A stretch of 13,408 nt of DNA from JAVBOV01 sp031550205 (GCA_031550205.1 JAVBOV010000022.1:1-13408), one strand, 5' to 3'. Counted from the first letter of the stretch, positions 1 to 5,494 are shown. Program-made: numbers and translations. Notes: generated from the sequence alone by a model not told the origin.

Positions 1-296
1 CGCCATTGGTAGCCGTAAACCGGCCCCAAATTTCCGTCCTTATCAGCCCATTCGTCCCAAATTGTAACACCATGGTCGTTAAGATACTTAATGTTGGTAT
101 CACCCTTAATGAACCATAACAACTCATAAATAATTGACTTCAGGTGCGCTTTTTTGGTCGTTACCAGCGGAAAACCCTTAGATAAATCATAGCGGCTCTG
201 GCGGCCGAATACGCTGCGCGTTCCGGTGCCGGTACGGTCGCCTTTATCAACACCGTTTTCCATAATGTCTTTAAGCAAATCAAGATATTGTTTCAT
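1..296 (-). CDS. thyA: Thymidylate synthase, N-terminal part (cut by window edge)
   Basis: Thymidylate synthase converts dUMP to dTMP using 5,10-methylenetetrahydrofolate and releases dihydrofolate, in the cytosol. Only the first 98 codons are present, because the frame runs off the left edge. The visible part is clearly ThyA: it opens MKQYLDLLKDIMENG and carries the phosphate-binding motif DRTGTGT with Arg21 at the E. coli position. FPLVTTKK, the ELLWFIKGDTN segment, and GVTIWDEWAD followed by GPVYGYQW complete the N-terminal pattern. The ATG at 296 is preceded by AAAGG about nine bases upstream. folA lies 72 bases upstream on the same strand; it re-reduces the dihydrofolate that ThyA produces, so the two are very probably one operon. 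The catalytic Cys lies outside the window. Confidence 0.96.
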   Translation of the reverse strand, partial: MKQYLDLLKDIMENGVDKGDRTGTGTRSVFGRQSRYDLSKGFPLVTTKKAHLKSIIYELLWFIKGDTNIKYLNDHGVTIWDEWADKDGNLGPVYGYQW

Positions 297-368
297 AAGC
301 AAAAACCTTTAAAAATTAATAATAGAAACAGACTTATTTTTTATGTCGTTCTTATAAGCCCGTTTCCA

Positions 369-956
369 TCAATTGTCAAACTCAATTGCATCAATAACTC
401 TTTTAACAGCCTTCTCATCAACTTCTGCATCATTCTTGGCCCAGACCGTGGTTTTGATATTGTCTAAAAAATATTCTTTAGAAATTTTATGATAGTCTTT
501 TTTCATAATTTCCACACAAGCCGTAATGTCAACCTTATCGCCGACCAAGGCCTGGTTAACTTCGCCCTGATATTCGCAGTCAACAATAATATCCGGCATC
601 AGATCTTTTCCGTTTACCATAAACAGTTTATATACGCTGGCTCCGCCGGAGATGAACAAATCCTGTTTAAGTTTTTTAACATCTTTAAAATCGTTCAAAA
701 CAAAATGCCGCCTGGGGTCGGTAACTTTATAATTTTCATCAAAACTCAAAATATAAATATCGCGGTTAGGCAGAGTTTTGTTCGGAAAACTCTCATAAGT
801 TGTCTGCCCGGCCACAATCGCCTGGTCTTCGGTCAAGCGTCTGAAACGTTTAAAATCCGAGGGCACATACCATGGAATGTTCATTCCGATGCCGATGATG
901 TTATCTTCCTTATGTCTGCACCAAACCGCCGTCTTTGTCATTTTTATTCTTTCCAT
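369..956 (-). CDS. folA: Dihydrofolate reductase, divergent
   Basis: DHFR reduces dihydrofolate to tetrahydrofolate with NADPH and here probably serves the adjacent thyA. The fold signature is visible: NIIGIGMNIPW at residues 19-29, the catalytic acid Asp34 in PSDFKRF, GQTTYESFP at 50-58, LPNRDIYILS at 62-71 and the nucleotide-binding GGASVY at 104-109. The protein is 195 residues, against about 160 for typical bacterial enzymes, with extra C-terminal sequence. Two positions are unusual: the NADPH-contacting GR(K/H)T motif reads GQTT, so the Arg that normally contacts the 2'-phosphate region is Gln, and the usual GGG(E/A)IY is GGASVY. Two starts are possible. The ATG at 956 has GGAG ten bases upstream; the ATG at 941 (MTKTAVW) has GGAAAG at better spacing and a more typical N-terminal length. 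Family assignment is firm; cofactor preference is not. Confidence 0.88.
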   Translation of the reverse strand: MERIKMTKTAVWCRHKEDNIIGIGMNIPWYVPSDFKRFRRLTEDQAIVAGQTTYESFPNKTLPNRDIYILSFDENYKVTDPRRHFVLNDFKDVKKLKQDLFISGGASVYKLFMVNGKDLMPDIIVDCEYQGEVNQALVGDKVDITACVEIMKKDYHKISKEYFLDNIKTTVWAKNDAEVDEKAVKRVIDAIEFDN

Positions 957-969
957 TTACAACAAACTC

Positions 970-1038
970 CGTCATACTGAACTTGTTTCAGCATCTCTCT
1001 GCAATTGGATGAGATCCTGAAACAAGTTCAGGATGACG
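970..1038. repeat. Palindromic repeat element, inverted pair of a 28-base unit
   Basis: Two 28-base arms, 970-997 and 1011-1038, are inverted copies differing at two positions and separated by 13 bases. Each arm itself contains a small palindrome built on CTGAACTTGTTTCAG. A third copy, identical to the right-hand arm, lies at 2646-2673. I recall similar short palindromes scattered through many alphaproteobacterial genomes. This copy lies between the predicted folA promoter and the folA start, with its left end touching the GGAG of the possible ribosome binding site. Confidence 0.85.
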
Positions 1039-1072
1039 TTTGGATTATACAATTCTTTTGCAATTTGCAAAA
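1037..1072 (-). promoter_or_regulatory. Predicted promoter of folA-thyA
   Basis: On the minus strand a perfect TATAAT (plus coordinates 1044-1049) follows a TTTTGC/TTTGCA/TTGCAA stretch (1065-1072) at 15-17 bases. Transcription would start near 1037, at the base of the palindrome 970-1038, which would then occupy almost the whole 5' leader of folA. The -35 match is only moderate. Confidence 0.5.
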
Positions 1073-1120
1073 CCCCCAAGCCTGACTTATCCAATAGAAA
1101 AACAAAGACAACATAAGAAT

Positions 1121-1224
1121 AATGTCATTTCGACGACCCGACCAACGGAAGTGGAGGAGAAATCTTATTTGCCGCAAAGAGATTTCTCCTCCATTCGCTA
1201 TGCTCAGGTCGTCGAAATGACATT
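1121..1224. repeat. 104-bp palindromic element (MITE-like)
   Basis: The outer arms, 1121-1138 and 1207-1224, are perfect 18-base inverted repeats beginning AATGTCATTTCGACGACC. Inner arms 1153-1164 and 1181-1192 are perfect 12-base inverted repeats (GGAGGAGAAATC and its complement). The segments between are partly complementary, so the whole element can fold into one long hairpin. It encodes nothing convincing. The ATGTCATTTCGA core resembles a widespread class of intergenic bacterial repeats, recalled rather than searched. It makes up most of the gene-free stretch 1039-1232. Confidence 0.85.
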
Positions 1225-1232
1225 GCAATAAC

Positions 1233-1267
1233 AAAAAAACGGTGTCTGTGAAAGACACCGTTTTTTT
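1233..1267. terminator. Bidirectional rho-independent terminator
   Basis: AAAAAAACGGTGTCT (1233-1247) pairs perfectly with 1253-1267 across a five-base GTGAA loop. The stem has a GC-rich core with seven A on one side and seven T on the other, so it can terminate transcription in both directions. It lies 15 bases past the stop of the minus-strand gene at 1282-2088. Confidence 0.92.
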
Positions 1268-1281
1268 AACATTAACAAAGC

Positions 1282-2088
1282 TTACTTCTTATATTTTTTA
1301 ATAAGCTCTTGCTGGCCATATTTCTTAAGCACTTTCCAGCGTTTTTCGCTGCCGTGTTCGGCCAGGGCTTCGAATTGTTTGTTTTCCGCCAAAAATTCAT
1401 CAAAATCGCGGTCTACGGCAAAAGATCTGCAATAAAACTCAAGCTCAAGCCATTTACAATGCTTAAATGCGATTTCTTTGCCGTTGGGAATTTCGCTGAT
1501 AATGAAAAACCATTCATAATAACCGAGATAGTCAAACTGCTCATTTTCCCAAAAGGCCATAATAACCTCTTTGTCATGAGATTTTTCACTCCAGTTTTTT
1601 TTATTGGCCAAAGGCTTCCATAACTTGCGTTCAATCAGAACCTCATTCGGCACTTTGTCAAACTTATTGGCTGCAATCAAATCATCCCATCGTTCGCAAA
1701 GTTCAAGCAGCTCGGTTTCTTCTTTGGTTAGCTTTGCCAAATCTAAGGATGCCCAGTCAAAGTATTCTTTGACCAAAGCCACCTTTTCCGGATATTTTTT
1801 GCAAAGCTCAACCAGTGGCGAAAGACGCTTTTGTTCAATGTTAAATAAGAATACAATGTTTCTGATATACGTATAAGTATCGTCACAAACAACACCTTTC
1901 GGGTAATCCTTGCTTAAAATTTGAACATAAAAATCTTGTCCCATGTGGAAAAAAAGCAACTTTGCAACAAATTCATCAAACTCAAAGTCCTCCTCAATAA
2001 GCGCTTGCACAACTCCACTGTACTTATTGGCCGCCATAAGCGAACAAAGTATTTGTCTTTGTTCTTCTTTTGATAATGTTTTTCCCAT
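1282..2088 (-). CDS. Hypothetical protein, 268 residues
   Basis: I do not recognise this family. The product is predicted soluble and cytosolic: no signal peptide, no membrane segment, and it is rich in Glu, Lys, Phe and Trp with mostly helical character. Notable stretches are LSKEEQRQILCSLMAANKYS near the N-terminus, a central charged region around LTKEETELLELCERWDDL, an aromatic cluster YLGYYEWFFI, and a lysine-rich end, LKKYGQQELIKKYKK. The spaced helical segments (AANKYSGVVQALIEEDFEFDE; PLVELCKKYPEKVALVKEY) could be a degenerate alpha-helical repeat, but this is only an impression. The gene is monocistronic: a strong terminator follows, and the divergent ssrA promoter lies upstream. No Shine-Dalgarno is visible before the ATG; a TATAAT sits six bases upstream. 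Length, codon use and the dedicated terminator support a real gene. Confidence 0.8.
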   Translation of the reverse strand: MGKTLSKEEQRQILCSLMAANKYSGVVQALIEEDFEFDEFVAKLLFFHMGQDFYVQILSKDYPKGVVCDDTYTYIRNIVFLFNIEQKRLSPLVELCKKYPEKVALVKEYFDWASLDLAKLTKEETELLELCERWDDLIAANKFDKVPNEVLIERKLWKPLANKKNWSEKSHDKEVIMAFWENEQFDYLGYYEWFFIISEIPNGKEIAFKHCKWLELEFYCRSFAVDRDFDEFLAENKQFEALAEHGSEKRWKVLKKYGQQELIKKYKK

Positions 2089-2094
2089 AATAAT

Positions 2095-2100
2095 ATTATA
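2095..2100 (-). promoter_or_regulatory. TATAAT immediately upstream of the 268-residue gene (possible leaderless start)
   Basis: On the minus strand a perfect TATAAT is followed by only six bases before the ATG at 2088, so transcription would begin at or next to the start codon. This fits the absence of a Shine-Dalgarno. No good -35 hexamer lies 16-18 bases upstream and the region is very AT-rich, so a chance match is possible. Confidence 0.3.
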
Positions 2101-2174
2101 TTTAATTAATAAAAAAATTAGTTTTCTACCGCTACCTTAATTTAAATAGACAAAATTGTCAATCAATTTTTCTC

Positions 2175-2203
2175 TTGCCAAAGTCTCGCAAAAACACTAT
2201 ATT
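2175..2203 (+). promoter_or_regulatory. Sigma70-type promoter of ssrA
   Basis: TTGCCA (2175-2180) and TATATT (2198-2203) are separated by exactly 17 bases, placing the start near 2210, just before the acceptor piece of tmRNA. No other promoter of this quality is seen before sspB, so it may drive ssrA, sspB and the ribbon-helix-helix gene together. Confidence 0.7.
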
Positions 2204-2290
2204 ACCTCTTGCCGAGCAATCGGCTATGACACTAGAGGCACTATGAAATAGGCTCTTTGGACCCGGGGGCAGTACCCGGCCGCTCCACCA

Positions 2291-2427
2291 TTTTCAAACA
2301 GAAAGTTTGATATGTGAGGCTGATAATAAGAAATAAGAGGCGAGAAAATTTTAGCGTAGACTTACTACGTGAATTTTCTCGCTCTCGCAATTTCTGTATT
2401 AGCAACCCACAGAGCAAACTTTCTTAT
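2291..2427 (+). other. Intervening segment of ssrA precursor, long hairpin
   Basis: These 137 bases separate the CCA end of the acceptor piece from the 5' end of the coding piece and should be removed in maturation. They fold back on themselves nearly throughout: 2300-2309 with 2415-2424, 2319-2325 with 2397-2403 (one G-U), 2329-2334 with 2390-2395, 2340-2350 with 2372-2382 and, at the tip, CGTAG 2355-2359 with CTACG 2365-2369. The stem stacks below the acceptor stem and would hold the two halves together for RNase processing. Confidence 0.8.
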
Positions 2428-2515
2428 GGGGCGGAAACAGGATCGACAAGGTGCAGTAAAGATGGATCGCTGTGTTCGGTGAGATACCACCGTTATCGGT
2501 TCAAAATAAATGAAC

Positions 2516-2554
2516 GCAAATGATAATTTTGCGCCAGTTGCAGTAGCTGCTTAG
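2516..2554 (+). other. tmRNA proteolysis-tag reading frame, ANDNFAPVAVAA
   Basis: GCA at 2516 is the resume codon, and twelve codons run to the TAG at 2552-2554. The encoded tag is ANDNFAPVAVAA: the N-terminal AND(N) is the type read by SspB and the final small hydrophobic AVAA is the ClpX-recognised end. The charge-free middle, FAPV, differs from the acidic centre of the Caulobacter tag. With tRNA-derived Ala added first, degraded proteins would carry AANDNFAPVAVAA. Confidence 0.93.
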
Positions 2555-2603
2555 TGTAGTTCGCAACGAACAAGATTCTTATGATATTGGTTTATTATAA
2601 GTG

Positions 2604-2634
2604 GGGTCAGGGGCACCCAGCAACAGAACGCCCC
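2604..2634 (+). other. H-type pseudoknot at the 3' end of the tmRNA coding piece
   Basis: GGGT (2604-2607) pairs with ACCC (2615-2618), while GGGGC (2610-2614) pairs with GCCCC (2630-2634). The pairings interleave with a two-base first loop, no gap between the stems and an eleven-base last loop, the classical H-type geometry. A simple hairpin, GTTCG/CGAAC (2559-2563/2567-2571), precedes it just after the tag stop. I infer that it belongs to mature tmRNA rather than to sspB control. Confidence 0.55.
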
Positions 2635-2645
2635 ATAACTCACAC

Positions 2646-2673
2646 CGTCATCCTGAACTTGTTTCAGGATCTC
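2646..2673. repeat. Third copy of the 28-base palindromic unit
   Basis: This is identical over 28 bases to the complement of the right arm at 1011-1038. Internally TCCTGAA pairs with TTCAGGA. It lies between the tmRNA pseudoknot and the start of sspB and has no T-run, so it is not an obvious terminator; it might act as a processing or pausing hairpin. Confidence 0.85.
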
Positions 2674-2697
2674 CTCAAACAAGATGAGACGCTGGAT

Positions 2698-3156
2698 ATG
2701 ATAACCGAAATAAACTACGATAAATTAATTGAAAAATCTCTAAAAAACGTGGTGGTTGAAGCCTTAAAAATCGCCCGCGATTCCGGCCTTCCGGGGCAGC
2801 ACCATTACTATATCACCTTCAAAACCAAACACCCGCAAAACAGCATATCTCCAAGGCTGATTGCCAATTTTCCGGCTGAAATGACCATTGTTTTGCAGCA
2901 TCAGTTTTCAAACCTTCTAATTGAACCTGAAAGTTTTTCCATAGACTTAAGCTTTTCCGGCATCAAAGAAACTTTGAAGATTGCCTATGACGCCATCACC
3001 AACTTTGCCGACCCCCATGCCAAGTTTGCCTTAAACTTCAGCGTGGCCGAACACGTTGCGCCCAAAGCCGCCGAACCCAAAAAAGAAGAGAAAAAAGCGG
3101 AACCGGTTGCAGCCAGTGTAATCTCCATCGACTCATTTAGAAAAAAGAAAAAATGA
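2698..3156 (+). CDS. sspB: SspB, ClpXP adaptor for ssrA-tagged proteins
   Basis: SspB binds the tmRNA-encoded tag and tethers tagged substrates to ClpX, speeding their degradation by ClpXP. The 152-residue protein matches the alphaproteobacterial SspB family along its length: SGLPGQHHYYITFKTKHP, FPAEMTIVLQHQFSNL, SFSIDLSFSGIKETLKIAYDAI and TNFADPHAKFAL mark the dimeric beta-sandwich. A flexible Ala/Pro/Glu/Lys linker follows, then the C-terminal tail VISIDSFRKKKK, the position of the ClpX-binding motif. The frame stays open upstream to 2581, but that extension only translates the tmRNA end and the palindromic repeat, so I place the start at the ATG at 2698. Its ribosome binding site is weak (GATGAG). 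ssrA ends about 60 bases upstream, and the next gene overlaps the stop by four bases. Confidence 0.93.
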   Translation: MITEINYDKLIEKSLKNVVVEALKIARDSGLPGQHHYYITFKTKHPQNSISPRLIANFPAEMTIVLQHQFSNLLIEPESFSIDLSFSGIKETLKIAYDAITNFADPHAKFALNFSVAEHVAPKAAEPKKEEKKAEPVAASVISIDSFRKKKK

Positions 3157-3365
3157 AAAAATCCGTAACCATCGCCGGCCGCCACACCACCAGCATTTCG
3201 CTTGAACCTGAATTCTGGCTTGAGCTTGTAAGCATCGCCAAAGAACAAAACATATCCGTAAACCAGTTGGTAACCAACATAGATAAAGAAAAAACCCTAG
3301 ACAACCTCTCCGCTGCCATCAGGGTTTATATCTTAAAAAACCTAAAATCAACCTCTGTCCACTGA
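3153..3365 (+). CDS. Small ribbon-helix-helix domain protein
   Basis: The 70-residue product fits the ribbon-helix-helix family found in alphaproteobacteria (I believe Pfam RHH_4). RHTTSISLEPEFWLELVSIA gives the DNA-contacting strand and first helix, NISVNQLVTNID the second helix, and LDNLSAAIRVYILKNL the conserved C-terminal helix. Such proteins are probably dimeric DNA binders, but no target is known here. Its ATG overlaps the sspB stop (ATGA), so translation is probably coupled to sspB. The persistent pairing suggests either autoregulation of the sspB unit or a shared role in proteolytic control; this is inference. The gene ends 17 bases from the convergent hydrolase gene, with no strong terminator between them. 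Confidence 0.88.
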   Translation: MKKSVTIAGRHTTSISLEPEFWLELVSIAKEQNISVNQLVTNIDKEKTLDNLSAAIRVYILKNLKSTSVH

Positions 3366-3382
3366 CCCTGAACACTCTTTTT

Positions 3383-4093
3383 CTATTTTTCTCCGCTGTT
3401 CTCCAGCAGCTCGGTCTTTTTCCTTCTGCCGCGGCGTTTTTTCTGCGGCGCTTTGCGCTTCATCGCATTAATCACATAATTGCCCACAACTTTGTATAAA
3501 TCAACCAAATGGTTATTATACATATGGTCACCGTTTTCAATCAGCGCAAAATCCACCTGCACGTTTCTTTGTGCATTAAGCCTTTTGGCAAAAGTTGCCA
3601 CCGACTGCGGATTCACAATCTCGTCCAAGCCGCCCTGCACCACAAGCCCTGAAGTCGGGCACGGCGCCAAAAATGTAAAGTCTTTTTCATTGGCCGGCGG
3701 AGAAACCGCCACAAAATTATTAATATCCGGCCGGCGCATTAAGAGCTGCAAGCCGATCCACGCGCCGAAAGAATAACCGGCAATCCAGCATTGTTTGGCC
3801 TCGGGATTAACCGATTGCAGCCAATCTAAAGCCACGGTAGCGTCTGAAAGCTCGCCCGGACCGTCTTCAAATTCGCCCTGAGAACGCCCCACACTCCTGA
3901 AATTGAAGCGCAAAACCGAAAACCCTAAACTCTGAAAACATGAAAACAAAGAATAAACCACCTTATTATTCATGGTTCCGCCATATTGAGGGTGCGGATG
4001 CAAAATCAGCGCAATTGGCGCGCCGGGCTTGGAACTTTGGTGATAACGCCCTTCCAATCTTCCGGCATGACCGTTAAACAATACTTCAGACAT
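3383..4093 (-). CDS. Alpha/beta hydrolase (COG2945-like)
   Basis: This is a 236-residue cytosolic serine hydrolase of the alpha/beta fold, substrate unknown. It shows the family's HPHPQYGGTMNNKVV segment at residues 32-46, the RFNFRSVGRSQG stretch at 62-73 (probable oxyanion and cap region), the nucleophile elbow GYSFG with Ser108, a candidate acid Asp157 in GGLDEIV and a candidate base His190 in NGDHMY. The complete triad argues for activity. After the catalytic domain, residues 211-226 are strongly basic (KRKAPQKKRRGRRKK), which might bind nucleic acid or membrane. The gene is divergent from mnmA across 75 bases; no clear promoter was found there. Members are usually annotated only as predicted hydrolases, so the reaction cannot be named. 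Confidence 0.87.
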   Translation of the reverse strand: MSEVLFNGHAGRLEGRYHQSSKPGAPIALILHPHPQYGGTMNNKVVYSLFSCFQSLGFSVLRFNFRSVGRSQGEFEDGPGELSDATVALDWLQSVNPEAKQCWIAGYSFGAWIGLQLLMRRPDINNFVAVSPPANEKDFTFLAPCPTSGLVVQGGLDEIVNPQSVATFAKRLNAQRNVQVDFALIENGDHMYNNHLVDLYKVVGNYVINAMKRKAPQKKRRGRRKKTELLENSGEK

Positions 4094-4168
4094 TATACTT
4101 TTCTCTTTTGTTTTAACAATATTCTGCTATGTTTAACACAAAACCGAGTCAGAATACAAGCTAAAAAT

Positions 4169-5173
4169 ATGAAAAAGCGAGAAAAAATTTGCGTTTTAAT
4201 GTCCGGCGGCGTCGACAGCTCCGCCGTTGCTTACCTGTATCAAAAACAAGGATACGAGGTTATCGGCCTGACCATGGACATTTTGCAAAAACGCCTGACT
4301 GATGCTGAAAAAGTGGCCAAAAAACTAGGCATAGAGCATCATTACGTTGACCTTCACGCCGAATTTAACCAAAAAGTGGTTGAATATTTCATCCAAAGCT
4401 ATCGCCAAGGCCTGACCCCCTCTCCCTGCATCATGTGCAACCAGGAAATTAAGCTTGGAATTTTGGCCGAAAAAGCCTTTGAGCTTGGTGCGGATTTTAT
4501 TGCCACCGGTCATTATGCCAAAATTAAAGATGGCAAACTTTATAAGGGCTCAGACCCTAATCGCGACCAGAGTTATTTTTTATTCGGCGTCAAAAAAGCA
4601 ATATTCAAAAAACTGCTCTGCCCGCTGGCCGACTTGTCTAAAGAAGAAACCCGCTCTTTGGCCTTCGAGGCCGGGCTGGAGATTCATAACAAAAAAGACA
4701 GCCAAGACGTCTGCTTTGTGGAAAACGGCAAATATCAAACCCTGTTCAACCCGCCGCCGCCTTGCGGCAATATTGTTGATAAAAACGGCAAAATCTTGGC
4801 TAAGCACAACGGCATCATCAATTATACCATCGGCCAGCGCCGCGGCTTAAACATCGGCGGCGGAGAAATTTTATATGTCACCGGCATCGATGCCGATAAA
4901 AACCAGGTTGTTGTCGGCTCAATCCCCGATATGATAAAAACCCAAATCACCATCAACAACATCAACTGGCTGGGCGATGAAGAACCGAAAGATTTCACCT
5001 GTGAAGTCAAACTCCGCTCTCGCCAGCAGCCCATTCCTGCAGATATACATTTCTTGGATAACAATACGGCTGAAGTTATCTTCAAAGAACCGGTTTCTTA
5101 CGGCATTGCCTCCGGCCAGGGCTGCTGCTTTTTTGCCCAAAACCAAGTCCTCGGCGGAGGCTTTATAATATAA
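4169..5173 (+). CDS. mnmA: tRNA-specific 2-thiouridylase MnmA
   Basis: MnmA installs the 2-thio group on U34 of tRNAs for Lys, Glu and Gln, activating the base with ATP and receiving sulfur by relay. The ATP-binding PP-loop SGGVDSS is at residues 12-18. The two catalytic cysteines are Cys90 in PCIMCNQEIK and Cys182 in KKDSQDVCFV; GHYAKI and RDQSYFLFGV lie between them, and the tRNA-binding YTIGQRRGLNIGG and C-terminal beta domain ending LGGGFII follow. The frame is open 61 codons further upstream into the hydrolase gene, but homology begins at MKKREKICVLMSGG, so the start is the ATG at 4169. At 334 residues it is shorter than the 368-residue E. coli enzyme; much of the difference is a missing segment after GLTMDIL, between the PP-loop and LGIEHHYVD. 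Confidence 0.94.
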   Translation: MKKREKICVLMSGGVDSSAVAYLYQKQGYEVIGLTMDILQKRLTDAEKVAKKLGIEHHYVDLHAEFNQKVVEYFIQSYRQGLTPSPCIMCNQEIKLGILAEKAFELGADFIATGHYAKIKDGKLYKGSDPNRDQSYFLFGVKKAIFKKLLCPLADLSKEETRSLAFEAGLEIHNKKDSQDVCFVENGKYQTLFNPPPPCGNIVDKNGKILAKHNGIINYTIGQRRGLNIGGGEILYVTGIDADKNQVVVGSIPDMIKTQITINNINWLGDEEPKDFTCEVKLRSRQQPIPADIHFLDNNTAEVIFKEPVSYGIASGQGCCFFAQNQVLGGGFII

Positions 5174-5297
5174 AAAATAATCCTTATTCTCTCTTCCCTG
5201 CCTTGAGTCGTAGCTTTTTAGATTTTGTTTGCCCGTTCCACTTTTTCGCCACATTGCGAGACAGCCTCAGCTTTGCTAACATACCAAAGAGAAATTT

Positions 5298-5322
5298 CAT
5301 TTTTAGTCTTTAGCTAAAAATG
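5298..5322. repeat. Hairpin, 9-bp stem
   Basis: CATTTTTAG (5298-5306) and CTAAAAATG (5314-5322) pair across a seven-base loop, with imperfect extension on both sides. It lies about 125 bases past the mnmA stop. The AT-rich stem makes it a poor terminator. Confidence 0.6.
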
Positions 5323-5399
5323 GAATTGATGCACTAAAAAGAAGAACAATATTTGTATGAAAGCAAAGCGCTAGGCATCGAGCCGTGGCAGGACTTTTG

Positions 5400-5423
5400 G
5401 TTCCTTTTGGTCTCAAAAGGAAC
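5400..5423. repeat. Hairpin, perfect 10-bp stem with 4-base loop
   Basis: GTTCCTTTTG (5400-5409) and CAAAAGGAAC (5414-5423) flank GTCT. The flanking sequence looks like a reused intergenic repeat rather than a unique terminator. Confidence 0.7.
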
Positions 5424-5494
5424 ATAAAACCCTTGCAGGTAAAAGACCAGAAGAAAGATTCAGATGAGATTGCCACGTCGCTGACCCCACCCAA

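Larger units (their letters stand above)
2210..2640 (+). ncRNA. ssrA: Transfer-messenger RNA, circularly permuted two-piece (alphaproteobacterial) form
   Basis: tmRNA rescues stalled ribosomes: it acts first as alanyl-tRNA and then as mRNA for a degradation tag. The order is permuted. The acceptor piece comes first and ends CCGCTCCACCA at 2290, and the piece with the 5' acceptor strand and the tag begins at 2428. GGGGCGG (2428-2434) pairs with CCGCTCC (2280-2286) with one G-U, giving the seven-pair acceptor stem. The T stem is CCGGG (2263-2267) with CCCGG (2275-2279), closing the loop GGCAGTA; it lacks TTC, which I recall as normal for alphaproteobacterial tmRNA. The conserved GGATCGACAAGG follows the 5' strand, and the tag frame is at 2516-2554. 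A pseudoknot at 2604-2634 probably marks the end of the mature coding piece. Both outer ends are estimates. Two cuts must excise 2291-2427 and yield two paired RNAs. Confidence 0.95.

Noticed and set aside
489..980. A 163-residue plus-strand frame opposite folA
   Set aside because: It is an antisense shadow of a clear DHFR gene, without its own signals or family features.
2245..2290. A tRNA gene ending in CCA
   Set aside because: It has an acceptor strand, T arm and CCA but no 5' acceptor strand, D arm or anticodon arm upstream. The partner strand is at 2428-2434, so it is the acceptor piece of tmRNA.
2314..2523. A 69-residue frame on the plus strand
   Set aside because: It lies wholly within the tmRNA gene and its intervening segment.
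2581..2697. An N-terminal extension of SspB from the ATG at 2581
   Set aside because: The extension translates the tmRNA 3' region and the palindromic repeat, and homology to SspB begins at the ATG at 2698.
3986..4168. A 61-residue N-terminal extension of MnmA
   Set aside because: It overlaps the hydrolase gene on the other strand and precedes the normal family start; the PP-loop begins 11 residues after the chosen ATG.
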